Below, piece by piece: positions 8,418 through 17,140 of a DNA stretch of 64,000 nt (positions are counted from its first letter, which is position 1; each line of letters starts with the position of its first letter). The position numbers were made by a program, and so were the translations under genes. The stretch spans positions 1-64,000 of IMG/VR virus record IMGVR_UViG_3300023301_001182, one strand, 5' to 3'. The notes beneath the pieces are model-generated. The model worked only from the letters and a program-made list of their open reading frames with translations, was not told the DNA's origin and ran no database searches. The DNA comes from a virus.

Positions 8418-9164
8418 ATGAATAAACAAGTTAAATATACTTACGAGGGAGCTAATCAAGATATTACTAAAAGTAAACATCCTTTTCAATTCTATTTTGA
8501 AGGACAGCATATTAAAATATTAGCTACTGATACACAATCTACTGGTTCTGTTACTAATGAAAAAGGTAATGAATTAGTAATTACACTTCCAACTATAAGA
8601 ATTATTGGTAAGCAGGACATACCAATCCAAGCTACAGATGAATCTATAAATGTAATATCTGGGACTAATATTACTATACCTATACTAAATAATGATATAT
8701 TTTTATATCCTGTTACTATTACAATAATATCTCAGCCAACTAAGGGAACTGTAGTAATTAATAATACTAATACTATAACTTATACTAATACTAACAATAC
8801 AATAGGAATAGATAATATTACATACCAAATAGATGATGGTACTACTACTGATACAGCTACTGTTACAATCACTATAAGAGAAACTAAAATTCCTACTAAA
8901 ATTGATGATGAACTTATTATATTAAATAATTTTGATGGGCAATTTTATTATTATAGATTTAAACCATGTGATGTGTCAAGACCATTAATAAATGCTAAAA
9001 GTGTTAAAAGAATCTCAGATTATGATGTATATCCAATATTACAACAGTGGGGTGTAGGCTTGGAAGGAAAGGTAGCATTTAGAATTGAACCAATATCAAC
9101 ACACTATAATATTGGTTATAAACTTGGTACAACTTGTCCATCAAGTACAATTGTTAAATTATAA
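8418..9164 (+). CDS. tail/connector protein with inserted Ig-like domain
   Basis: A 248-residue protein. Residues about 75-158 form an Ig- or cadherin-like repeat of the kind seen in bacterial surface proteins: NVISGTNITIPILNNDI, ISQPTKGTVVINNTNTI, NITYQIDDGTTTDTATVTIT. The flanking halves (1-70 and 160-248, with FDGQFYYYRFKPCDVSRP) are unlike Ig domains and probably form the conserved connector core. Two bases separate it from the adaptor and seven from the muzzle gene. In tailed phages, Ig insertions in virion proteins are usually displayed on the surface and may bind host or mucus glycans. The domain is seen in the sequence; its role is inferred. Confidence 0.66.
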   Translation: MNKQVKYTYEGANQDITKSKHPFQFYFEGQHIKILATDTQSTGSVTNEKGNELVITLPTIRIIGKQDIPIQATDESINVISGTNITIPILNNDIFLYPVTITIISQPTKGTVVINNTNTITYTNTNNTIGIDNITYQIDDGTTTDTATVTITIRETKIPTKIDDELIILNNFDGQFYYYRFKPCDVSRPLINAKSVKRISDYDVYPILQQWGVGLEGKVAFRIEPISTHYNIGYKLGTTCPSSTIVKL

Positions 9165-9171
9165 ATAAATT

Positions 9172-12100
9172 ATGAGTACAGAACTTGCAGGAACTATAGT
9201 ATATGGTAATAGTGAATTATCATTTGTTAATGATAATGAAATACAGGAACAATTAGATTCTGATATATTACCAAATACATCTAGTACACAACAAATTATT
9301 GGACATACTACTACTAGAGATGGTATTGTAATATTTTCTACTGATGATCTAGGTATGGATTGTATATGGTATATTACAGATGTATTACGTAATGCTTATG
9401 AGATGAAATTATTATATGTAAGAAATTTAGGTTTCTCTACAGAATTTCCTATACAAGCAATATTTAATTATGAGAATGAAAACATACAAAAGGTTTATTG
9501 GGTAGATGGAAAGCATCAGATTAGATTTATAAATCTTACACATGATAATATTGAAGGTAATGAGCCTCTAATAGAACTACCGTCAACAAGTATAGATTTT
9601 GTAGGGACTATTGATTTCTCACAGCCTTATGTCACTGATAGAGTAGGTGGTGGAATACATACTGCAGGTATGATTCAATATGCATATAACTTATATAGAT
9701 TAAATTCATCTCAAACTAAATTAAGCCCACTATCAGAATTAGTACCTTTAGATAAAGGAGTAAATGGCGGAGGAGGAGAATTAAATGAAGTAGTAGGACT
9801 TACACCTATAGTTAGGATAGATGATATAGATTTATCATATACTCATATTAAAGTATATGCAATTAAATATACATCTTATAATGAATTACCAAGTATTAAT
9901 CTTATAGAAGATAGAGAAATAGATTCAAGTACTATTACATTATATGATGATGGAACTACTATTGCTTCATTAAGTTTAGAAGAATTTTTATTCTTAGGTT
10001 CAAGTCCTACTACACCAAAACATATTGAAACTAAAGATAATAGATTATTTTTATCTAATATACAAACTAAAGAATTTATATTACCTGATGAGTTAGATAT
10101 GAGGGCATATAGCTTTCCTATCAATTCCTCTACTACAAATGTATATAATAATATATCATCTGTATCTGATGATGTAATGACTGGTGATAAATTAGTTGTT
10201 AGTAATACTACATATGCTGTACCTTTATCCCATGATACTATAAACTTAAATTATAATATAAATAAATATACTTCAAACTCAACTCAGTTAGGAGGGGAAG
10301 GTAAATATATTAAATTTAAAATAGTACAAAAAGATATAACTGATTCTGAAGATTATAGGTTTTTAAAGGATAGAGAAATATATAGATTTGGTATTGAATT
10401 TTATAATAGCCTAGGACAAACATCTTTACCTGAATGGGTTATAGATTATAAAGCTCCTAGTGGTAATTTATTAGGTTCTTATAATACAGTTAATATAGAA
10501 TTAAAAGCAGAATTTTATACTTGGTTAAATAGTACTACATTTGAATCTGGAGATGATAAACCTGTTGGATACAGAATTATAAGAGCTGAAAGAACCTCAA
10601 ATGATAGAACTATATTATGCCAAGGAGTATTAGGTAGTATGATGGTTAATTCTGTCAGAGATAGTGAAAGTGCTGATTTATATACTACTCAACAAAAAAG
10701 AGATGATAGTAAATTAAAACCCAAATTACCAAACTTCTTATTAAGGACTTTTCAAGAACTAGTACCATTAAAAGCTAATAGTCATTTACAAGCTATGCAA
10801 TGGGATTCAACTGGTCAAAGAGCTTTTAATCCATTAAATGAAGTACAATATAAGGATAGTGAGAGAAAAGCTGACACATACCAATACAGTGCTATGTACC
10901 AGATGTACTCACCTGAAATATTATTTAGTACAGTAGGTGTAAATTCATCTACTAAATTTAGTATAGTAGGTGGTGCTGTCAATAATAATAATGCTTGGTG
11001 GGGACAAAAGAGAAACTTTACAACTAAAATTACTGATAATGAAGGCAAGGCTACTGGTAAATTAACACCTCATGCATCAGGTGGTCAAAATTTTGATATT
11101 AATGGTAGAGCTACTGATATGATGCATAGAGGTTTAATTGCTGATCCCCATGGTAGTGATGCAGATAAATTTGTGCAATTTAACCAATTTTATAGGGAGT
11201 TTAGTACTTTTATACCTGCTAATTATAGAGAATACTTTATATTTGGTAAACCAGAACTAACTGTTAGGGGGCAAGGTAATACAAACTATAATAATAATCC
11301 AAATTATGTTTATAGTAATAACTTAGAAGGATTTTTAAGTGATGGTTCAGATGGATGGGACCAGCCTGGGGATCTTGCTAGATCAGTAATTAGTTTAAAT
11401 TCTTATGGTAATAAATGTATAACATTTGTAGGAGATAATGGAACTAACAGTAATACTGTAGCACCACATAATAGACCTTTAATGGAGACACTTTATACTG
11501 CATCAGGTATAAACAACACAAATACCATTTTAATATCAGAATTTATTAGGCCTAAAAATGATACATATTTAGGAGGAATTTATAATGGTAATAGTTATGA
11601 GGATAAAAAAAGAACTACTTATATAAGCATTGGTAGCTATAATGATATAGCTACTACATCTGTACAAATAGATAGTCCTGGTGATACATATGTTCAAGAC
11701 TTTAAATTTGTAAGAATAGGTAAAACTGACAAAGAGGTGTACTCTAATGGTACTAATCAACATACTGAAATAGTATCTGTTAAATTAGAAACTACTGTTG
11801 ACTTAAAAAATAGGAATGACATATCAATATCACAATGGGATTCAAGATTTCAACCAACAAATATTGAATATCATCAATATAATAAAGTATATAGCCAACA
11901 GCCAACTTTAATTAAATCTACTGATGTTGCTTTTACCTTCAAAAGGATAAATAATTTTGATACTAGACTTCAATCTACTAAATTAAAAATACCAAATGAA
12001 AGTATTGATAGTTGGACTGATTTATTAGAGAATGAGATTATGGACTTAAATGGTAAATATGGTCCTATCAATGGATTAGCTTCTTTTGCTGATAATATAT

Positions 12101-13005
12101 ATACATTTCAAGATGAAGCCATAGCAGCTATCTCTATTAACCCTAGAGTACAAATACAAGGAAGTGATGGAGTTGGGTTAGAATTAGGTAAAGGTGGTAT
12201 ATTATATGATTTTGATTATATATCTACTAAATCAGGCTCAGTAAATAAATGGGGTATTATAACAACTAAGAAAGGTATATACTATTATGACATCCTAAAC
12301 AAGGCAATAGGTAGAGTTCCTGATGCAACAAAAACAATGTTAAGTGATGTTAAGGGAATGCATACATATTTTAATACTCATTATAATTATGACTCTCTTA
12401 AAAAGGATAATCCTATATTAAGAGAAGGAGCTTTATTTGGTTATGATAATTTTAATAATGATGTATACTTTACTTTATTACAAGGTGATGAGTCATTTAC
12501 TTGGTGTTTTAATGAATTAAAAGATAATTTTATTGATTTGAAGACATATAAACCATCTATGTATATATATAAAGGTGAGAGATTTATAATTGTCCCAAGC
12601 AATAATAGAGATTTATATGAACAATATAGAGGTGAGTATAATAAGTTCTTTGGACAATATCAACCAAGTTATATTACTTTACAAATAAATCCTGAAAGTG
12701 ATCTAGATTGTGTATTTGATAATATATACTTTAACTCTGAGTTATATTTAGATGATATAGACCAACCTGATAAAACATTAACTCATATACAAGCATTTAA
12801 TGAGTATCAAGATTCAGGTAGGATTCCATTAATATTTGGTAGAGATAAGAATTTAAGACGTAAATTTAGACAATGGAAAGCAAATATTCCAAGATCAGGT
12901 AGGAATAGGGTTAGAAATCCTTGGATATTTCTTAAATTAGAATTAGATAATACATCTAACTATAAATTTATACTTCATGATGTTATAATATCTTATAGTA
13001 TATAA
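9172..13005 (+). CDS. tail muzzle / stabilization protein
   Basis: A 1,277-residue, strand-rich protein without membrane segments. The length and its position between connector ring proteins and the cargo/RNA polymerase genes match the crAss-like 'stabilization' or muzzle protein, which forms the lower part of the short tail and closes the channel. Aromatic-rich, Asn/Gly-rich repeats such as NTNYNNNPNYVYSNN (about residues 703-717) and a C-terminal basic segment (KNLRRKFRQWKANIPRSGRN) are visible. The middle (IDGKYG-like 'MDLNGKYGPINGLASFADNI', GGILYDFDYISTKSGS, KKGIYYYDILNKAIGRV) resembles beta-propeller blades. This is recognised by size, context and composition only. Confidence 0.7.
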   Translation: MSTELAGTIVYGNSELSFVNDNEIQEQLDSDILPNTSSTQQIIGHTTTRDGIVIFSTDDLGMDCIWYITDVLRNAYEMKLLYVRNLGFSTEFPIQAIFNYENENIQKVYWVDGKHQIRFINLTHDNIEGNEPLIELPSTSIDFVGTIDFSQPYVTDRVGGGIHTAGMIQYAYNLYRLNSSQTKLSPLSELVPLDKGVNGGGGELNEVVGLTPIVRIDDIDLSYTHIKVYAIKYTSYNELPSINLIEDREIDSSTITLYDDGTTIASLSLEEFLFLGSSPTTPKHIETKDNRLFLSNIQTKEFILPDELDMRAYSFPINSSTTNVYNNISSVSDDVMTGDKLVVSNTTYAVPLSHDTINLNYNINKYTSNSTQLGGEGKYIKFKIVQKDITDSEDYRFLKDREIYRFGIEFYNSLGQTSLPEWVIDYKAPSGNLLGSYNTVNIELKAEFYTWLNSTTFESGDDKPVGYRIIRAERTSNDRTILCQGVLGSMMVNSVRDSESADLYTTQQKRDDSKLKPKLPNFLLRTFQELVPLKANSHLQAMQWDSTGQRAFNPLNEVQYKDSERKADTYQYSAMYQMYSPEILFSTVGVNSSTKFSIVGGAVNNNNAWWGQKRNFTTKITDNEGKATGKLTPHASGGQNFDINGRATDMMHRGLIADPHGSDADKFVQFNQFYREFSTFIPANYREYFIFGKPELTVRGQGNTNYNNNPNYVYSNNLEGFLSDGSDGWDQPGDLARSVISLNSYGNKCITFVGDNGTNSNTVAPHNRPLMETLYTASGINNTNTILISEFIRPKNDTYLGGIYNGNSYEDKKRTTYISIGSYNDIATTSVQIDSPGDTYVQDFKFVRIGKTDKEVYSNGTNQHTEIVSVKLETTVDLKNRNDISISQWDSRFQPTNIEYHQYNKVYSQQPTLIKSTDVAFTFKRINNFDTRLQSTKLKIPNESIDSWTDLLENEIMDLNGKYGPINGLASFADNIYTFQDEAIAAISINPRVQIQGSDGVGLELGKGGILYDFDYISTKSGSVNKWGIITTKKGIYYYDILNKAIGRVPDATKTMLSDVKGMHTYFNTHYNYDSLKKDNPILREGALFGYDNFNNDVYFTLLQGDESFTWCFNELKDNFIDLKTYKPSMYIYKGERFIIVPSNNRDLYEQYRGEYNKFFGQYQPSYITLQINPESDLDCVFDNIYFNSELYLDDIDQPDKTLTHIQAFNEYQDSGRIPLIFGRDKNLRRKFRQWKANIPRSGRNRVRNPWIFLKLELDNTSNYKFILHDVIISYSI

Positions 13006-13006
13006 T

Positions 13007-13579
13007 ATGGCATTTGTATATCAACATATAAGATTGGACAATAATGAGGTTTTTTATATAGGAATAGGTATTAATAAATATAGACCTCTTAGTAAATATA
13101 GAAGAAATAAGTACTGGCATAATATAGTAAATAAATGTGGGTATAAATCAGAAATTATTTATAATAATTTAACTTGGAAAGATGCAATAGAGTTTGAAAA
13201 GTTTTTAATTAAATTATATGGTAGAAAAGATCTAGGGTAAGGTACATTATCTAATATGACAGATGGTGGTGAGGGTAGTATAAATAGAAAACAAACACAA
13301 CTAGCTAAAGATAAGATAAGTATGGCTAATAAAGGTAATGTATCTGCTAGAAAAGGAATTAAATTAAGTAAAGAGATTATTGATAAGATGTCAAATACTA
13401 AAACAGGTAAACCCAATTTAAAAATTAGAAAAGTTATTATAGATACTAAAACTAATAAATTGTATAGTGGGGTAAAAGAAGCTCATAAAGATTTCCCTGA
13501 ATATTCATTATCTACATTATATTCGTATTTAAATGGTAATAAAAAAAATAGAAGTTCTTTATTGACTTATACTCTATAA
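13007..13579 (+). pseudogene. GIY-YIG homing endonuclease interrupted by an in-frame TAA
   Basis: The first half (13007-13240, 77 codons) reads VYQHIRLDNNEVFYIGIG ... EFEKFLIKLYGRKDLG and then hits TAA at 13238-13240. The same frame continues without a shift as GTLSNMTDGGEGSINRKQ and on to TAA at 13577-13579. The intact paralogue at 5857 has GRRDLGTGYLCNMTDGGEG at this point, so the stop replaces one residue of a conserved motif. The second half carries NUMOD3-like (KDKISMANKGN) and NUMOD1-like (TKTNKLYSGVKEAHKDF) segments instead of AP2. One point change would restore the gene, so the inactivation looks recent. A separate reinitiated product from the ATG at 13256 is possible but would lack most of the catalytic domain. 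Confidence 0.8.
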
Positions 13580-13610
13580 TAAATTTAATTATAAAAAATG
13601 TATAAAATAA

Positions 13611-13642
13611 TTTGTATTTATAACAATAATTCTGTATCTTTG
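13611..13642 (+). promoter_or_regulatory. Bacteroidota-type promoter for the cargo/RNA polymerase operon
   Basis: The sequence has TTTG (13611-13614), then 20 bp, then TATCTTTG (13635-13642). This is an essentially perfect match to the Bacteroidota vegetative promoter (-33 TTTG, -7 TAnnTTTG). The expected start of transcription is only a few bases before the ATG at 13651, so the mRNA would be leaderless or nearly so unless a later start is used. It lies between the broken endonuclease and the run of large virion cargo genes. Confidence 0.72.
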
Positions 13643-13650
13643 CTAAACTT

Positions 13651-15327
13651 ATGAACGAAAGAGAAAGACTCATAGAAAGATTAATTAGTGAAAAAGGGGG
13701 TACTAGACAACAGTACCTCCATTTACTTAAAAGTATTACCAAGCATGAAAGTGGTGGTGATTATAGTATACATCAAAAAAGTGGTGGTCCTGGAAGAGGT
13801 GGTTATCAATTTGAAGAAGGAAAGAATAAAGGAGCTATTACTGCTGCTAGACGTACAAAACAATATTATAGAGAATTAGATCAACCAGTAGAAAAATGGT
13901 TAGAAAAGGCTGTTAAAGGTGATAGTTTAGATGCTAGTACTTTAACTTCTGAACAGCAAGATATATTGTTTTTAGGTAATATGAAGATGCATCCTCGTGC
14001 AGACCTAAATAAAGTAATGACAGGTAAAGAGTCTGTTCCAGACTTCTGGGCTAATTATCATTGGGCTGGTAAGAATAGAGATAGGAAAGCAAGAATAGAT
14101 AATTTTAAGGAAACTTATACACCATATAAAGCTCCTGAAATTACAGAAGAAGGGTTTCAAAAAGAACCATTACCTACACAAGCACAAGATAATACATATA
14201 TAGCTCCTGTAAGACAAATTACAGAAGTTACACAACCACATCAAAGAATAACACAACAAACTGTACAGCCACAGGATGAACCTAATTCTGGAAACTTTAA
14301 TGACTTGATTAGTTATATGAAAGGTATGGGGGTTAATAAACAAGCTTATGGTGGTAATGCTAGTCCTGACTACTCTACAAATGTAAATACATTTGGTAAT
14401 GGTGGTAGTCATGAATCTAATCCTTTAGGTGGTATACCAATGGGAATGGGTAGTAATGGTAAACAGAATAGTGTAGAGCAAGGTGAAACATCATTTAATT
14501 TAAAAGATGGTAAGTATATTTTTTCTAATAGAATTTCACTAGATGGAAAAGTACAATCATCTTCACCTACTGATAATAAGTTTGCAGAAGGTGGTAATAT
14601 AGGTGATCCAATTACACCTAATCAAAAAGCTGATAAAACAGGTAAAGATTTTGTAACTAATTGGATGTCTCATCCTGAAACAAGAAAGAGGTATAGAACT
14701 AATATGAATGAATTAGAAGGTACTAATAATAATAGATTAGCTACTGATAATACAACGTTTCAGAAAGGGTTAACAGATTTAAAGCAAACTACTTCTAAGT
14801 TTAATCCTACTACTAAAAACATTAAAGGCTCATATCAAGATAAGAATATAAATTATTATGGTGATGTAACACCAGGTACAGCAACACATGAACAAACTCA
14901 TGCAACAGGAGATATTAGTAATAATCTTTCTAAATATGCAATGAAGAAATATGGTCTATTAGGTTCCCTAAGAGATAAATTTCCTGGTAGTTCTACTAAT
15001 GAAGCTGTACAACAAGAATTTAATCCTGCTACATCATTTGGTGTAGAGGATCAGATTAAACAAGCGTCTTATATGGGCAGTAATGGTGAACTATATCCTA
15101 GATTTATGGAGATGAGACAATTACTTAATGTAACTCCAGGTCAACCTATTACAGATGATATGGTTAATAAACTAATCAAAGATCCAAAAACAAATCAAAC
15201 TGCTAGATTTTATACTCCTAAGAGATTAAAAGAGATATTAAATACAATAGCAGATAATAATACAAATAAATATCAGAATGTTGCTGCATATGGTGGTAAT
15301 TTTTTAAATACTAAATCTAAAAGATAA
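13651..15327 (+). CDS. virion cargo protein with lytic transglycosylase-like N-terminus and HExxH motif
   Basis: A 558-residue protein. Residues about 25-165 resemble a lysozyme/transglycosylase-type domain: SITKHESGGDYS with a candidate catalytic Glu33, GRGGYQFE, later LFLGNMKMHPRADL and VPDFWANYHWAGKNRDRK. Such domains in ejected proteins open the peptidoglycan during DNA entry. A low-complexity Gln/Pro/Gly linker follows (about 190-320). At His413-His417 the sequence GTATHEQTHATGD contains HExxH, the zinc-binding signature of metallopeptidases. No downstream third ligand was assigned. It is the first gene after a host-type promoter and overlaps the next cargo gene by one base. Both enzymatic assignments are motif-based. 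Confidence 0.68.
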   Translation: MNERERLIERLISEKGGTRQQYLHLLKSITKHESGGDYSIHQKSGGPGRGGYQFEEGKNKGAITAARRTKQYYRELDQPVEKWLEKAVKGDSLDASTLTSEQQDILFLGNMKMHPRADLNKVMTGKESVPDFWANYHWAGKNRDRKARIDNFKETYTPYKAPEITEEGFQKEPLPTQAQDNTYIAPVRQITEVTQPHQRITQQTVQPQDEPNSGNFNDLISYMKGMGVNKQAYGGNASPDYSTNVNTFGNGGSHESNPLGGIPMGMGSNGKQNSVEQGETSFNLKDGKYIFSNRISLDGKVQSSSPTDNKFAEGGNIGDPITPNQKADKTGKDFVTNWMSHPETRKRYRTNMNELEGTNNNRLATDNTTFQKGLTDLKQTTSKFNPTTKNIKGSYQDKNINYYGDVTPGTATHEQTHATGDISNNLSKYAMKKYGLLGSLRDKFPGSSTNEAVQQEFNPATSFGVEDQIKQASYMGSNGELYPRFMEMRQLLNVTPGQPITDDMVNKLIKDPKTNQTARFYTPKRLKEILNTIADNNTNKYQNVAAYGGNFLNTKSKR

Positions 15328-17138
15328 TGAAACAAGATTTAATTAGCCAATTCTCATTACCTCCATATATAAAAGGTAAAAGCTTTTCAGAGGCAAGTAA
15401 AGCTATTGAAAATAAATTCAAGGACAGAAATGATAATGCTGCAAAGGAAACTAAAAATGCTTTGTTGGAAAGATTATCTCAAGCTCAAGAATTTGTTAAG
15501 ATGCAAGAATCTGTAAAGAATGAATCTCAACAAATTCCTGACCAAATGGATGGTCAAGTTCCTGAAGGTATGGAAGAGTATATGGCACAACAAGGTGGTC
15601 AACCACAACAAGAGATTCCTATGCAACCCCAACAAGGTATGCAACCTCAGCAAGGACAACCAGCAGATCCAAATGTAGCTGCTTATGGTGGACTATTTGG
15701 TAAACAGAATAAATATAATGTAGGTGGTTCTATGGGACAAGCTGTTACAGGTATACCAACACAACAAATAGGAGTTAACACAGTTCCTGGTGGAGGTATA
15801 GACCCTACATTAGCTGCTGGAGCACCAATGGGTGTTGAAGTCCCTGGTGGAGGAGGTGGTGCAAGTGCTGCTGGAACTGCTGGAACTGCTGGAACTGCTG
15901 GAGCTGCTGGAACTGCATTAGAGTTAGGAAAAACTGCTTTTGGTCCTACAGGAATAGATATGTCAGGAGCACAAAAAGCACCAGAAACACAAAGTAAAGG
16001 TATGGGAGCTGCTAGTAGTGCTATAAAAGGTGCAGGAGCAGGTGCTGCTTTTGGGCCTATTGGAATGGGAGTAGGCGCAGTAATAGGTGGAGCTGCTGGA
16101 TTTATTGGTGCAGGTAAAGCCCAAAAAGAAGCTAATGAGGCTAGAAATAATTATACATATACTCAAAACTCTGATATAAGACAAAGTGATTTTGCTATGG
16201 GTGGTAAAATGAATAAATATGGTGATGGTGGTAGACCTTTTCAAAGAGATCCTAATGCTCCTAATTATAGTGATTTAAGTAAACCTTTAGATAGAAATAT
16301 AAATCCTGGAGCACCATCATTAACTAGTCCGTCTATATATGGTCAAGCACCTAAAAATATGGGTAATTATGCTGAAAGAACAGCACCTGATACAAGTAAT
16401 TTAGATTTTGGTAGTAAAAATCCTACTAATCCTAATTTTGATAATGGTACAGTAGCAGGTAGAGGTTTAGATTGGTTAGGTAAAAATGCAGGTAATATAG
16501 CACAATATGCTCCTGTTGCAGGTAATCTTATGTCATTAAAGAATTTAAAACAAGGAGCTACTGAAAGAGGTAGTAGAGTAGATAATGTATATCAACCACA
16601 ATTATATGATGAAGCACGTCTACAAAATATATTAGGTCAAAGAAATACTGAAAGAGCTCTTACAGAAGCATCTGGAGGTGATTTAGGAGCATTAAGAAGT
16701 AATTTAGTTGCAAGTGGCGCAGGTAAGACAAAGGCTCAATCTGAAGCTATGGCACAAGCTGATTCAGTTAATAGAGGTGAAAAAGGTAAACAGTTTCAAT
16801 CTGAAGTAGCTAGAGATAGAACTAATATTCAATTAGATCAAAATTTCTTAGAAAGAAAAGCTGCAGATAAAGGAGCATACGAAACTACTAAAGAAAACTT
16901 GAAAAGACAATTAGCTCAAGATGTTGGTGCTATTGGTAAAGAAGAAGTTGATAAAAAGTTAGTTAAAGAGATGTTTGGTTATACATGGAATGGTAAATAT
17001 TGGGTAGATGATGAAGGTAATACTTATTCAAATAAAGATGTTAATACTAAACTTAAAACTGAAAAAGAAACTAAATCAGAGAAAGATAAGAAAGATTATG
17101 AAGACTATCTTACTTATAAAAAATCTAAAAAAGAATAA
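15327..17138 (+). CDS. Gly/Ala-rich ejection (cargo) protein
   Basis: A 603-residue protein. The N-terminus is a coiled coil (ASKAIENKFKDRNDNAAKET), followed by a Gln/Pro/Gly-rich linker and an Ala-Gly-Thr tandem repeat (15870-15914). A strongly hydrophobic Gly/Ala segment occupies about residues 231-263 (GAGAGAAFGPIGMGVGAVIG), of the type that inserts into membranes. The C-terminal half is charged, with long helices (DQNFLERKAADKGAYETTKE). This mix of a disordered linker, an amphipathic Gly zipper and helices is typical of podovirus internal or ejection proteins that form a channel through the envelope. It sits between two other cargo genes with one- and two-base spacing. Confidence 0.68.
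   Translation: MKQDLISQFSLPPYIKGKSFSEASKAIENKFKDRNDNAAKETKNALLERLSQAQEFVKMQESVKNESQQIPDQMDGQVPEGMEEYMAQQGGQPQQEIPMQPQQGMQPQQGQPADPNVAAYGGLFGKQNKYNVGGSMGQAVTGIPTQQIGVNTVPGGGIDPTLAAGAPMGVEVPGGGGGASAAGTAGTAGTAGAAGTALELGKTAFGPTGIDMSGAQKAPETQSKGMGAASSAIKGAGAGAAFGPIGMGVGAVIGGAAGFIGAGKAQKEANEARNNYTYTQNSDIRQSDFAMGGKMNKYGDGGRPFQRDPNAPNYSDLSKPLDRNINPGAPSLTSPSIYGQAPKNMGNYAERTAPDTSNLDFGSKNPTNPNFDNGTVAGRGLDWLGKNAGNIAQYAPVAGNLMSLKNLKQGATERGSRVDNVYQPQLYDEARLQNILGQRNTERALTEASGGDLGALRSNLVASGAGKTKAQSEAMAQADSVNRGEKGKQFQSEVARDRTNIQLDQNFLERKAADKGAYETTKENLKRQLAQDVGAIGKEEVDKKLVKEMFGYTWNGKYWVDDEGNTYSNKDVNTKLKTEKETKSEKDKKDYEDYLTYKKSKKE
15870..15914 (+). repeat. 9-bp in-frame tandem repeat (Ala-Gly-Thr)
   Basis: Five copies of the 9-mer GCTGGAACT occur in tandem, the fourth with GCT in place of ACT. 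They encode Ala-Gly-Thr repeats in the linker of the ejection protein. Such repeats can change copy number by slippage, so linker length may vary between isolates. Confidence 0.9.
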
Positions 17139-17140
17139 CA

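Noticed and set aside
13238-13240. TAA recoded as an amino acid in the second GIY-YIG gene
   Set aside because: TAA is the usual stop of most genes in this window, including large virion genes, so recoding at one place is not credible.
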